The notes: generated by a model not told the origin, from the sequence alone. 64,000 nt of DNA from Paramyrothecium sp. XJ0827 (GCA_020881915.1 JAJFPB010000002.1:1736001-1800000); one strand, 5' to 3'; positions 11,874-23,942 are shown, numbered from the stretch's first letter. Translations and numbers: made by a program.

Positions 11874-12325
11874 GCGCAAAAAGGACAGGAGCCGTGGTCG
11901 TACGCGGTTATTTATTTTGACTCCATGCACAGTGAGTAAACCTCTGATATATCGAATTCTGTTTTGTTCGACCACATCATATGATACTGATCCCAAGCAT
12001 ATAGAGTCTGCCTTGACCAAGTGAGCTACAGCGCGCCTATATGATCATGGCAGCACATTTTCCCTAGGGAGATCCTTTTTCTTACATTAGCCCCCGTTCG
12101 GGCGGTGACATGCAAGTAATTGGCCTAAGCCGTCGCTGGGCTTGAGTGGCGATCGCAGGAAGATTCTAGTGCCTTACCGCAGAATGACATAAGTCTATCC
12201 ACTAGGCTACCCCTCCAGAAAATTTCCAGAACCCCACCATCGAGTCACTGCGATAAGAGAAATCTAGACATCTAGACATCCTCTCGCAAAACAACAGCAT
12301 TTTGCGCGACACCCGCTTGTTCAAG
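11874..12325. other. Spacer upstream of ZPR1 with a tRNA-like patch
   Basis: This 452-bp spacer contains no protein frame. On the minus strand, about 12222-12100 resembles the 5' half of a tRNA (see the separate entry). The last 100 bp are the Zpr1 leader. Confidence 0.5.
12100..12222 (-). repeat. Possible tRNA-derived SINE or tRNA relic
   Basis: Read on the minus strand, GGGGTAGCCTAGTGGATAGA contains a good A-box match (TAGCCTAGTGG) and a D-arm-like context. About 45-50 bases downstream is only a weak B-box-like stretch (CTGCGATCGCC). The segment ends near an A-run (GTAAGAAAAAGG). It does not fold as a normal tRNA: the T-arm and acceptor pairing fail. A tRNA-derived SINE remnant is possible, chance similarity equally so. 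Confidence 0.25.
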
Positions 12326-13862
12326 ATGGCTTCCGATCAGCAACCGGCCGAGGTGACCGTGAACCCCGGCGAGTTCTTTGAGTCTATTGGCAGCAAGGTC
12401 GAGCACATGGGCGCATCGACAAATGGCGCCGCCTCCGAGGAAGACGATTTCAAGCCGATCGACGAGATTGAGTCTCTCTGCATGAATTGTCATGAAAATG
12501 TAAACCCTTCAAATCCATAATGGTCGCATACGTTTCATAGACGCACTCTGCTAACCCATCATTCTCCAGGGAATCACGCGCATGCTCCTGACCACCATCC
12601 CGTACTTCCGCGAAGTCGTCATCATGTCCTTTGCTTGCGAGCACTGCGGCCTCCAAAACAACGAAATCCAAGCCGCCGGAACGATTCAACCGAAGGGTAC
12701 GCACTATGAGCTGCGTCTGACCAACCTCGCCGACTTCTCGCGCCAGGTCGTCAAGTCCGACACCGCTGTCGTCAAGTTCATCGAGCTTGACCTTGAGATC
12801 CCTGCCGGTCGCGGCCAGCTTACAAACGTCGAGGGTCTACTGTCGACCGTCATCGATGATCTCGAGATGGGACAGGAGGCACGCAAGGAACAGGCTCCAG
12901 AGATACACGAGAAGGTCGGTGAGATTATCAAGAAGGGTCGGGCCATGCTGGCTGGTGAAGCGTTCCCTTTCCGTTTCTTTGTTGACGACCCTGCGGGCAA
13001 CTCGTTCATCGCACCTGATCTGAAGGATGGCGTCGGAAAGTGGGAGAAGCGGGAGTTTGTTCGAACGCCCGAGCAGAACGCTGCGCTGGGTCTTGCCGAT
13101 AGCGACGTGGACCCCAATGCTGCCGTCTCCATTCCTGGCCTCACGGTGGATGGAGAAATCATCCCCAACGAGGTCTACAACTTCCCCGCGACATGCCCTG
13201 GATGCATGCACCCTTGCACAACCCACATGAAGATGGTGGACATCCCTCACTTCAAGCAGGTTGTGCTAATGTCCACCGTCTGCCACGACTGCGGCTATCG
13301 CTCCAACGACGTCAAGACGGGCGGCGAGATTCCCGAGCTGGGAGAGAAGATCACACTCACGGTCAACGATTCCACGGATCTTGCCCGTGACATCCTCAAG
13401 AGCGAGACCTGCGGCTTGGAATGCCCGGAGCTGCAACTCCAGGTGAACCCCGGCACTCTCGGCGGCCGCTTCACAACTGTCGAGGGTCTGCTAACACAGG
13501 TGCGCAACGACCTGCACAACCAGATTTTCGAAGCCAGCGGCCAGGGCCAGGGCCAGGGCGGTGACTCACTGGGCGCCCTCGAGAAGACCCAGTGGGACTC
13601 CTTCTTCGACGGGCTTGACGCCGCCATCCGGGGCGACAAGCCTTTCACCATCATCCTGACGGACCCCTTCGCCAGCAGTTACGTCCAGACCCTGGTCGAC
13701 CCGCCAGAGCCGGATCCCAAGATCCAGAGGGAGAAGTATGAGCGCACGGAGGAGGAGGAGGAGGAGCTAGGACTGAAGGATATGAAGGTGACGGACTACG
13801 AGGAGCCGGAGCAGGAGCAACAAGCGACGATTGGCGATGACGCGAAACCAAATGACTCATGA
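12326..13862 (+). CDS. ZPR1: Zinc finger protein Zpr1
   Basis: Exons 12326-12499 and 12570-13862 join at GT/AG to give 488 aa, close to the yeast protein. The duplicated ZPR1 layout is complete: zinc finger 1 (C52/C55 and C81/C84), a beta-rich domain, zinc finger 2 (C267/C270 and C296/C299), and a second beta-rich domain. The hallmark after each finger is present (PYFREVVIMSF and PHFKQVVLMS). Zpr1 is an essential eukaryotic protein. In yeast it acts as a folding chaperone for translation elongation factor eEF1A. The C-terminus is acidic (a run of Glu near 13750-13770). It ends 623 bp from the convergent unknown gene. Confidence 0.97.
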
Positions 13863-14485
13863 TGAGATAGACGATGAAAAGATCAAAACGAATTTAAAAG
13901 TCGAGCGAGATATGTGTTCACGCTCAATACGCAATGCCGAAGGCCTTTCTGGTGACTTGGAATTTGTTGCCTCAATTTTCTTGCAACAAATCTATGCGCA
14001 TGGACTGCGCCTGCTTTCTAGACACTACAACCATAGGAAAAAGCATAGAAAACCGAAAGATATCTGATGCATGAAGTGGGTATAAAAGAAAAACCTCGGT
14101 CACTCTCTTCCCTTCCCCTCCCCGTGCCATGTGTGAAAACCCCTCCGCGGTCTGCTTCGTTTCCATCCTTCTCCGTTTCTCCCGACGGGGCCCATCTTGT
14201 GTACAAGACATATACAGAGAAGATGGGCACAGCCCCTCACAGCGGGTTCAAATCCTCCCAGTTTTCCATTCCTTCCTTCATAGCAAGGAGCGCTCCAATA
14301 CAGGCGAGACCTGTCGTCGGCCTTGAATATTCATTCAAATCGCGTTCATTAACCGCCGTAGCGAGAATCGTTGGCTTACCACACCGGCTGTGGGACCAGC
14401 CAACATGGTAGGCCCTAGGTGTTGCGCACACACATTCTTCACATCGCTTGAGAACGTGGCGCCCTGTTCCGATGAGGGCAAAGGC
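13863..14485. other. Convergent 3' spacer
   Basis: 623 bp between the stop codons of Zpr1 (+) and the duplicated-domain protein (-). It holds the two 3' UTRs and no credible gene. A tRNA B-box-like string at about 14244 was checked and rejected. Confidence 0.6.
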
Positions 14486-17400
14486 TTAAAAGAAGGATGG
14501 TTTGGTCAAAACTCGGTACTCCACATAGTCCTCGCCATCAATATTGATGATGGTTCCCTGGGACACTAGCTTGCCCATGAAAGGACCAGTCGCCTTGCGC
14601 TCGTACTTGATACCGTCGTACATCTTGGCGTCTTCAGCTCCTCCCTTCATCCTAAGAGTCTCTTGCCGAGCCCACACTTTGTTTAGCCGTTGCATATCAT
14701 CTGTCTCATGAAAACGCATCCGACCGTTAGTTGCGGCTGGCATGAGAGCTGATGAAGCCGCGGCGGCCGCGACGGCACTAGCATCGGCAGCAGCAGCGGC
14801 AGCGGCTCGCTCCCGTTGCACTGCATGGCGGTCGGCGCGTCCTTGAGCGGCCTCCACGCGGGCAATTTCTCGACGAGCAAGATTAGTAGTCCGCTCAAGT
14901 GCCTCAGGATTCAACGGACGGGGTAGAGTTCGTGGCTCGTCATCAATGGTGGGTTGGCGAGCGGGCCGGCCTTCGGAACGGGCATCGACGCGGCGTGATT
15001 GACGCAACTCGTGACCGCCAGGACCCATCTCGGGCCTTGCGCCGTTCATCTCCTCGTGCGGGATCGGTGCGCTTTCAATAGCTGCTGGGACCGGGGCCGG
15101 TGCGATGAGTTGGTTGATGTGCTTGTGGGTGACTCCGGCGCGTACTATAGCCTCTTTCACAGCTATTTGTTCATTTGGTAGGCGGTCTTCGGGGGCTTCG
15201 CCTGAGTCAATTTGGAATTGACGAACGCGGCAGTATTCCTTGATCTCGGATCGGTGCATGTTCTGGAGATGTGGCTCAAACACAACCTCGTCCCATTGAA
15301 TCCACAGAGCACCAGCCCCGGTCGGGAAGTTGCCGTCAACGAAGCGCCCATCACGGGATTCTCGGACGAGCTTAACGCGGAACATGTCGTTCATGCCCAG
15401 AATTCCATATACGGCATGTCGATTTTTGGGGTCCGGTTCGCTGGACCCTCTCCAATAGCCCAACAAGATTCGTGTGGGACGGGTTCCCAACAACGGATCG
15501 GCCAAACCATGTCTGCTCACAGAGAGAAAGGCCTGGTGTTGGCCATTGGTATTTACTGGACTCGGGTTGAGCGTCGTATAGCCGTTACTCGTTCTTCTGC
15601 GCTTGTCTGGGCGTATGGGGGTTAAAGACTCGTCCGGCAACTTCTCGCCATACGCAATGACGGGAGTGATATTGTTGTTTTCGATTGTCGGATCTGCCCG
15701 AACTCTGCGAATGGCCTCCTCAACAGCTGCCAGTTCCGCCGCCCGACGCTCTTCCTCGGTGTTTTCGATGGCCTCTGAACGCTGTCGGACATACTCCTTG
15801 ACTTGCCAATGGTCAAGACCAATCAAGTGGTCAAAGAAGACGCATCGTTCAAATGTTACCCAGCTGCCGCCAGGTCCGGGAGGCACGGGATAGTCAGCCG
15901 GGACTGCTTCACCTGCTCGGTTATTTGGCTGAATACGCGTGCGAAGGCGATCACGGACATCAATGAAGCCGATGACAGCATGCTTGTTCTCGACATCAGG
16001 AACAGGAGAATCTCTCCAGTATCCTAGCATCACGCCCTTGACACTACCAAGACTTTGACGTTGGGGTTTCGCCTTGAGATGCGTGGGGAGTGGGGTCCTT
16101 TCCACCTCAACGGTAGGGGGCACGCTGACCCTAGGCTCGTCCAGATCCATGTGAGTCTGAGTTCGCTTCCTCTTCGGATAGTGAGAGAAGGCAGGCTCAT
16201 CAGAGGCTTCCCGCATTTCCTCGTCCTCGTTGCCAGTACGACGCGGGGAAGTCTTTCTAGACCCGTTGGTGTGAGCGCCTACAACGATCTCGTCCTCAAG
16301 GGCGTTGAGGTTGATCGGTGCTGTTGGGGAGTGAACGTTACTGTCGGGCTCACTAAGTTCACTTTCCACGTCGTGTTCCTCTGCCCCGTGCTTGTGGCCA
16401 TTCGATTGCCTAGACTTCGGGTCAGTTCCCAGTAGTAGTAGTGGCAAGTCAAGAGAAACGAAAATTGAGTCAGAATATTTTTCTTGGGGGGCTTGCGCCA
16501 TGATGGAGAATAGGTAGGCAACGACGAAGTCTTTGCCCGTTTGTATGGGTATGTCAGGGTTTTCAGGCAAAAGGGGACTGAGCATAGAATAGCTCGAGGC
16601 TCAACTTGAGCGAGGCACCTGTGGTTGAAAGAACCAGGAGTAACCGTTCTGGTCGGAGACGAAATGAAGACAGCCACGTGCATGCAGATGGCCTTGTGAG
16701 GCTGCTTGCAAGTTTGATTCGTCGGGATTCAAGACAACAGCAACTAGAGTTGTGGTTTTTCAGCGGTGAAAGCCCAACTGATTGCTTTTGGGCTAGGGAG
16801 TAATGAGGAGTTTGTGACGCGTTTGGGTAAATGTTGATTTGTGGTAGGGCTAGGGAGGATGTTATGGTAAAGCATACAAACTTGTTGTTCTTGTTTGCCG
16901 CAACGACTTCACCGGGGCACTTTCGCGCCGGCCGCAACCAATAGTATTTGTATACCGGTGAGGTAAAGGTGGGTTGGGAAACTTGCAGTTGGGTGTAGAG
17001 CAGTGGAAGGGTCGAAACGATATGAAGAAGAAAGGAAGGGGAAAAAAAATTTGCTTGGGCAGTTGTGAAGGCGAGGTTGGATGAGCGCAAATTCGAATCA
17101 GCTGAACTCGCCGCAGCTGCCCGCCGCATGTGGAATGGAATGCAAGGTAAAGTAGGCAAGTGCGAACGAGCTATGCATGTGCCAGAGGGCCGAGGGAATA
17201 GTCCCCGACTAAAGAAAGAGGCACTGAAGCTAGGCAGGGTAGGGTATAATCAGGGTAAAAGGTGGAATTGCCCAGCACTGAATCCTCGCAACCCGTGACC
17301 AGTCTAGATTGACTGACGGGCCGGCAGCTGACAACTTGCCATGTTGTGGCTGAACAAACCGGACTATGCCTCTTATCTTGTGTTTGGATGCTTAGCACCT

Positions 17401-17895
17401 CCATGATTATCGACCAGGCCAGCAGCACTCCGCTTGGAGGGCCAACAAGCAGGAAATTGCAGGGTAATAAGAGATGCAAGGTGCCATTGGCTGCAGTGGG
17501 ACAGAGCCAGGGACAGCATCGTGGAACTAGGGAAGCGCCTAGGTGGCGCTCAAAATTGCGACATGACTGGCTCAGAGTAATGGAATGACAACTCACCGTG
17601 CTGACGCAGCGTCCACCGCGAGCTTCTCTTTCGAGTCTGCAGGCAGCTCCGGTGCATTGGTGGCTGCGAAAGGAGCTGAGGACGGTCCTGCTGGCGCTGG
17701 CGATGCCGAGACCGTCGTCGCGTCGACCTTGGCTTCCACGGGGAGAGACGAAGGTCGCGACGTATCGTCTGACGGCGGCGCTGGGAACGGACCCTTAGCC
17801 GTTGACGACGATGCCGAAGGCGGACGCGACACGGGCAGCTTGGCTTCGGCTGCCCGGTCGGTCGGCGCCTTAGTGTGGTCGCCGTTCGTGTCCAT
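14486..17895 (-). CDS. Unknown protein with an internally duplicated domain and a long first intron
   Basis: Proposed exons 17895-17597 and 16409-14486 give 740 aa. Exon 1 begins MDTNGDHTK and ends at a consensus donor (GTGAGT at 17596). The acceptor CTGACCCGAAGTCTAG with branch-like CTGAC ends at 16410 and restores frame exactly (CG|G). The resulting intron is about 1187 bp. Residues 1-220 are Ser/Pro/Ala-rich and probably disordered. Residues about 221-346 and 411-526 are two copies of one domain sharing GYWR.S, PD..N.HAV.G, W...E.V.F..HL, KEY.R.R and AV.EAI.R. A Gln/Ala/Arg-rich helical region and a conserved-looking end (FMGKLVSQGTIINIDGEDY) follow. A nuclear-type KRKR sits near 180. Alternative: an unspliced 671-aa protein starting at ATG 16501, but its extra segment (16501-16410) is Leu-rich and looks intronic. 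I do not recognise the family. The main exon is firm; the join is likely. Confidence 0.65.
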
Positions 17896-20800
17896 GGCGA
17901 TAAAGAGCTGCTGATGCTGCTGTTGGCGAGGGGGTGAGGGTGTGGCTGTGGTAGAAAAGAAGACGAGCCGATATGGATTGGTCTCTGTTATGGTGTCGCA
18001 ATTACAGATGCGAAGAAGCGTGTCGCCAAGAAATATGTGTTTTGGCTGTTGTCGCCGCTTTTCACAGCTTGTGGAATAGGTAAAGAAACCCTGAATAAAC
18101 GGATGACGTATAAGGAGTAAAGGGGGATAAAATTTCGAGAAAGAGTTCAGAGTTAAACCATTGATGCCGGGCCCGGACGCTGATCTCAACAAATGGGCAC
18201 AAGCAGAAGCCAAATGCAAGGCTGGCTTTGGTGGTGTGGTCGAGATTGCTGGGGGTCCCTCCGACGAAGGCACAATCTGCGAAGCAGGAGTAAAATAAAG
18301 CAAGTTTAAGTAATAGCGCCTGAGGTTTGCCCGGGCCAATGTTCCGGGCAAGTTAAGTTGGGTTGGGATGAGCTCAGAGTTAAAGTGATAACGCTGAGGC
18401 GAAACTCTTAAACTTTGCAGAGACAGGCAAAGACAAGGGAAAGGGGAAGGGGCGAGGCGGGAGGCGTTGGGAAAGAGCAAGTCGAGAAAAGAAAAAGTGG
18501 AATAGGGAAAAAAGATGTAAGGTAAGGAAAGAGAGGGAATGTGAATGGGGGAAAAAACGAGACGAGACTTCGAAGGACCGGAGAGAAATTGGGGGTGGAC
18601 AGGGGGGAATGACAGTGAGAGACAGGTTTTAGTTTCCAAGGGAGATCAGTTGACTTGCGTGTGCGTGAGTCGACTGGTCTGGTCTGTCTTTTTTCGGGCG
18701 ACTAATAATAATAATTGGCTCGACTTGCTTCACCAAGCAGCATTGCATTTTGGCTAGTAATAGACGGCTCGGGTAGCCGTGGAGTCCACGACAACCCCGA
18801 TCTGGCCACAATCCCTGGTAAGTTATGTGGAATATACCTCTCGAATACCTGAAGTGGCTACAACCATTTACGTTAGTTACCATACCCCGGTCAACTAACC
18901 TCGCCAGCCCTCCGCGCCGACCGTCGTTTCCGCATTGCGTTGCGTTGCGTTGCGTTTCCAGAGGGCCCTTTTGCCCCGGCTATTATTATGCAAAAGGAGG
19001 CAGTGTCCCGGGCGGGTTGTTCCAGACCAGGCAGGCAGGGTCTTACATGATACAGACGACTTTATTAAATACCTACCTACCTACCTTGGGTACTGTAAAT
19101 ACCTTCATTACCAGCAGATAGTCAATTCTCCTCGCTCGGAGATGAGGGAGGGGTTTGCACCTTGTTCCGACTGGAAACTTAGTTGTGTCCCAACCATGCG
19201 CGCGGCGGCGGTGGAAGTTTCCCGAATGAGGAAGGGGTTCCAGATAAGGCTCGATCATGGACAGCAACTTTCTGCATGTGCCCCAAAACGCGCGCCCCCA
19301 AGGCCGCAAATGGCGCCATGCTGCCAGACAACTTACAATGCGACTTACTAAGACCAACGCAGAAATACGACTGTCGCATCCTGGTTCCCTTGGCCATTCG
19401 TTGCACAAGGCATCTGCTTTCCTAGGAAGGTAGCCAAGGACGAGGCCGTTCGCGCGACGAAAAGGCTCGGTGGGGTTGAACGAGCCAAACAAGCCTTCGT
19501 CTGGAACGGAGCGAGACGAAGAAAAAGAAAGAAAAAATTAAGAGGGAGGGGGTCCCAAAAACCGTGCCGGGTCGAAGATGAACGCCCTTGATTAAACCAA
19601 GAGGCTAAATATCGAGAAACCCGCACAGCTCGGTACGACTCGACGAGCGGCGGGCAACATTCGAAACCGAGCGGGCCAAGAGTCCAGAGTTCATTGGATT
19701 GGGTCGGGGTGCATGCGACAAGAGGGAAAAAAAGCCAGCTCGCCAAGCCACCAATGAAACTAAAGCACTGAGCCTAATGGATCAAGCGATGGACGGTTGC
19801 GTTGGACCAGGCCGCCCCATTGGAGCGTTGGTGTAGCTGTCTTCAACCCCTTGTCAATTACCTTAATTACACACGATACGATGGCCATGTCTGGATACGC
19901 CCCCGTTGTGGCGTGGCCGATGACACAGCTCGATACGGATGGTACTGCCCAGTTACGAGTCGCGTCATCCATTGGGTGGGCGTCCGCAATTCTTCGCATC
20001 TTGCATACAGGCTATCTAGAGATTTGGTGACTGCACCCACACACCTACGCACACACACACATACATATATAAGGTACTCCCTACAGAGCTGCGCATGCAG
20101 ACCGCACTGTGTAGCGACCAGACTATAGGTTCGGCTGCAGCCGTTTCTGTTACTCTGGGCCCTATTCCCTCCCGTCTCCCCTAGCAAGTCTCGTTGCAGA
20201 ATCCGAGAAGAAAGAGGAGGAAGCAATGGTGCGCTCTAGTTAAGCTGACTGTATCTCCGCTAAGCCCCACCCCGATTCGTGCTCTTTCTCTCATCTTGGC
20301 AATGTTTCCCTGGCCTCGCGACACATTTGCAGTTCCCTCCTTGTGCGACAATCTTCAGCAAAGCCCTCGGCACCCTTTATGTAATGGCCGTACCGGGGTA
20401 GCCGACAGGGAGTGTCCGCAACACAACCTGACGCTCACGGAATAACACCTGTTAGTTGTAGCATGTAACCTAGCCCAAAGTCCCCCCCCCTTCGCTTGCC
20501 CACAAACCAGTCATGCTCCATCGCCGGTCTGTTCTGCGTGCGCCTACCCGGGACAGAGCAAAGCCGTGATCATAATTGCGGCATGTTCCGGAACACGTCG
20601 GCGCAACTTTATGCCGTGGTTACAGTGATGACAATGGCAGATATTATATTGATGGAAAATCCAATTTGTAGTAAGACTTCCGAAACAGTATCGCACCAGT
20701 AGACAACAATGCAACACGAGTGGGAGGGGTGAAATGCATTCGGAAACGAGGCACGATATACCGGGGTTCGCGGTGGCTACCACTTGGCACAGAGGATCCT

Positions 20801-22559
20801 CTGTTGGCTTAATCAATTTGGCTCTTTAATTACCCAAGCCTAGATCAGCCTGCTCGAGGAGCGAGGATCGACGACATGTTTCCTGGCCCTCCCCCTGCCC
20901 CCTTTGCCCCGTCCGCTCAACCTCAATTCGGTAACCGGTAGAAAGCTTGCAGGTAACCGATAAGCTGATTCCAGCCGCCTCTGACGAACTTGTACCGTGC
21001 GTCTGGTGGGACAACTGAATGGCCGGCGTTTGCAGGGGTCGTCTTCGCGCAGATAGAAAGAGGCATAGTTGTTGGAAAAGGGCAAAAACCGCGCGCAACA
21101 AGGATGTTGGATTCGGTGAAAGTGCCAAGTTGCCAGGTTGCGCCAAAACAGTCGCGCAAGGTCAAGGAGCAACCAACAGTCGCACGCCGAAATCCTTCAC
21201 GCCTGCAGAGAGAGGAACATTGCCCCGTTCTTCCTTGTCATGTGCACGGCGTTGGTTGTCCATCCCAGTAAACGTGCCTTCAGCCTTGGCCATGTTTGTG
21301 TGCCATTCGACAATCCTCTGCTGCGCTTGTTGTTCTTTCTTGTTTTGACAACCTCGGGCGGCTCGCTTTCCTTATGCTGAAACTACTCCGACCCCGGTCA
21401 ACTCGGTGGCCGTGATGCTACTACACCCACACCACATGATATCCGAGGCCCCGTCGCAATGCTTACTCTCTGCAACTTGCAGTGGGGCCCGAAGATTCGG
21501 AGCGCCAACCAACGTGCGTTCAACGCGAATGACGGCGACTGTGTGGGCAATGCTGCTAGTTATCCAGGTACTCCTATCCTTTTTGTCCTTGTATCAGCGC
21601 ACAACTCGCCGCAATGGCCGGCTGCTACCTGATCTGCAAGAAAAGCAACGCTGGCCCCCATGTGTACGTGGCGGGTCTGACGGAAAGGAACCCTGCCAAG
21701 GTATTTAAAGCAAAGGGAAAGGATTCCCGCCACGCAAAGTCGTGTAACATACTCAGCGATGCAGAGAAGCAACCGCCGTCATTTTACAATCGCCTGATCC
21801 TCAATCGCTTGTCATTGTACAGCGGCAGAGCCAGGGTCACAAGTACTGCATTGATGTGCGAGCGCATGTGTGGCCCCAATCTCAAATTCCACAATGAGCT
21901 CATTCACTGACTTTCTTCTCTGGGTTGCTTTGCAATTTCGCTTGGCGTGGCATCTGTTGGTTCGGGAACTTAATGAATGCCCGCATCGGATGATCAACAA
22001 AGCTCCGCTGACAGACGTGAGTCACATGTCAAAAACACGAGTGTGGGAGGTGGGAGGTCGAGATCGCTTTTGGGCGACGAGTATTGGTTGTCAAGCAAAG
22101 TGTTAAGCTCTCATAACGAGGGGGCACAACCTGAATGAGGATTAGGCTATTCGGTAATTTGGTCCATTTTCAGGATGCCGTAGCATCTGATTTGATGCGA
22201 TAAGCTAGAGTTGTACCTTTGTAGCTCGGGCATCTAGTTCATCATGGCAAAACCTTGATGGACTTTCTTGAGTTTTGAGCTTCGAGCTCTGACGGTAGCT
22301 TCTACAAGTCGCGAACGATAGCCGCCCTGGCAAACACCTTGAGCCCTGACAATATTGATGACATCGCAAGCGAGCTGACTGAGACTTGTTGATGAGAACG
22401 TTATTTATCGTATTCCTACAGGTAGCACTACGGTTCCGTATGTAACTGGCCTTTGCTGCCTCGCCTCATAGGTTTGCCTACCCTCAAAGGCGAACTGAAC
22501 GATTCGGTGTCGAAAAGGCTTGTAAAATACAAAACACCCAATAATGGGGCTTCTGCTTC
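17896..22559. other. Gene-poor 4.7-kb spacer
   Basis: The left 700 bp are pyrimidine-rich on the minus strand and fit a leader/promoter for the unknown gene starting at 17895. The rest has no frame with plausible composition, splice partners or recognisable domains on either strand. Small tandem runs occur: TGCGT x4 at about 18935-18956, ACCT units at 19071-19086, and CA-rich DNA near 20040-20070. It may contain non-coding RNA or lineage-specific short genes that cannot be seen from sequence alone. Confidence 0.55.
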
Positions 22560-23942
22560 TCACCCGCCCCTACCCCCACGGCCTCGGCCCCGACCTCTGC
22601 CTCTGCCTCGCCACCCCCCGCGTCCACCCTTCTTGTTGGGCCGCCCACCGTTTCTGTTGTCGAAGCGCTCATACAGCTTCTCCTCTCCAAATGCGCCCTC
22701 TGCAAATCGCATGAAATTGACGAGGCCCCGGTCGACGATGGCAACCAGCACGTTGCGGTGCCCATGCTTCAGCCGCTGATACAACCTCCCGGGACCCTGC
22801 CAGGACTCGTTCGGGGGCGCGTAGGGCGTGGACTCCAGCAGCGCCTCAATCTCGCTGAGCGTGGGCACGCCAGTTTCGTCGGCGTCCACGACGGCGATGC
22901 GGAAGTCTGGCGGTGGGGGGTTCTTCTTGGAGAATGGAGTTCCCGTAGACTTCCACACGTAAAAGTCAACCTTGAATGGCTCGATCGGGCCTCGAGTTTC
23001 CGACCGTCTCTGTAGTGGATTGTGTCGCGGCAGGATCGCAAGGCGCTGATAGATGGGCTTGTAGGCTCTGTACAGGCCTGGGGCAACCAACGGTTCAAAC
23101 GAGTTACGACTCGCACGCGCGTCCCAGCTGACCAAGGAAAAGAGCCATTGCCAGAGAGTCTTCGCCGGCTGAGGTGGTGCTGGAGGCGGCGAGATCTCTG
23201 CTGGCGCACGTAGCACGTTGAAGCCCGACCTCTTCAGATGCGCGTAAACTTGATACTTTGGTAGCGTAATTTTACCATGCTCGCCTTCAGCTCCAATGAG
23301 CGAGGCATATGCGCCCTCCAGGCTGAGTGGGAAGCCCGAGTCAAACTCATCCATGTCAAGAGCTTGAGGCGTGGACTCTACCGGGAGCTCTCCTGGCGCC
23401 AGCACGGACTCGAGCGTCGCAGTAGGCCACCAAAGGTCAACTGATGCTCTTTCAACGAGATATAGTGCCTCCTCGGGCAACAGCCATAGCTTTCCGACGC
23501 CAGGCTGGTCCTTCGTACCTGGGAAAGCTCTCCCGATGTCTTTCATCCAGTTGCCACGCTCATGCTCCATGACCACGACTCGCTCTCTCATCCATAGGGT
23601 GTCTGGCTGGGCCACGTCGCGTTGGTCGGCCCAGTCTGGGAAGTACCAGCCTCGCGCCCACGCATCCGCCCGGTGCATTCTTGTGTAGCTCAGGACATTC
23701 TCCATGGCCTTTCTGCTCGTTTCCAAGGTGTTCTCCTGCAGCTGCGTGCCGTGTGACTCAAAATCCTTTTCACCTTTTCGAATGTTTTTGCTGGACACGC
23801 CCTTCTTCTCAAACATGGACATGAACAGTTTGTAGTCCGGGACCTCATCTTCGGGATCTCCCTCCGTCGTGGCTGGCCCTTGCTCTGTTGAGGCCGGGAA
23901 GGCACCCAAAGAGTTGGGGTTCTCGTCGTCATCAAACGCCAT
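22560..23942 (-). CDS. SEN54: tRNA-splicing endonuclease subunit Sen54
   Basis: Single exon of 460 aa. ATG 23942 begins MAFDDDENP in good context; the frame is open further up to 24065 but that part is not acidic like family N-termini. The Sen54 N-terminal domain spans about 55-150, with YTRMHRADAWARGWYF, ERVVVMEHERGNWM and GKLWLLPEEALYLVER. The C-terminal region (LPKYQVYAHLKRSGFNV) matches the endonuclease-type fold. In yeast, Sen54 with Sen2, Sen34 and Sen15 cuts pre-tRNA introns; Sen54 is structural, pairing with Sen2, and lacks the catalytic residues. Unusual is the Arg-Gly-rich tail (GRGRGRGRGRGGRGG), absent from yeast Sen54 as I know it. An intron-containing tRNA-Leu lies about 0.5 kb upstream. 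Confidence 0.9.
   Translation of the reverse strand: MAFDDDENPNSLGAFPASTEQGPATTEGDPEDEVPDYKLFMSMFEKKGVSSKNIRKGEKDFESHGTQLQENTLETSRKAMENVLSYTRMHRADAWARGWYFPDWADQRDVAQPDTLWMRERVVVMEHERGNWMKDIGRAFPGTKDQPGVGKLWLLPEEALYLVERASVDLWWPTATLESVLAPGELPVESTPQALDMDEFDSGFPLSLEGAYASLIGAEGEHGKITLPKYQVYAHLKRSGFNVLRAPAEISPPPAPPQPAKTLWQWLFSLVSWDARASRNSFEPLVAPGLYRAYKPIYQRLAILPRHNPLQRRSETRGPIEPFKVDFYVWKSTGTPFSKKNPPPPDFRIAVVDADETGVPTLSEIEALLESTPYAPPNESWQGPGRLYQRLKHGHRNVLVAIVDRGLVNFMRFAEGAFGEEKLYERFDNRNGGRPNKKGGRGGWRGRGRGRGRGRGGRGG

Noticed and set aside
14230..14270. tRNA B-box-like GGTTCAAATCC near 14247
   Set aside because: The flanking stem does not pair, there is no A box at the right distance, and no acceptor stem.
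16563..17159. 198-codon minus-strand frame upstream of the duplicated-domain protein
   Set aside because: It is a Ser/Leu/Pro-rich translation of pyrimidine-rich DNA. It lies inside the proposed long intron or leader and has no domain.
17896..18639. In-frame extension upstream of MDTNGDHTK (to 18639)
   Set aside because: The translated extension is a Phe/Ser/Pro/Leu-rich reading of a CT-rich leader. ATG 17895 gives a normal start.
20826..21380. Overlapping short frames on both strands at about 21 kb
   Set aside because: Several mutually overlapping frames of similar length suggest chance openness, not a gene.
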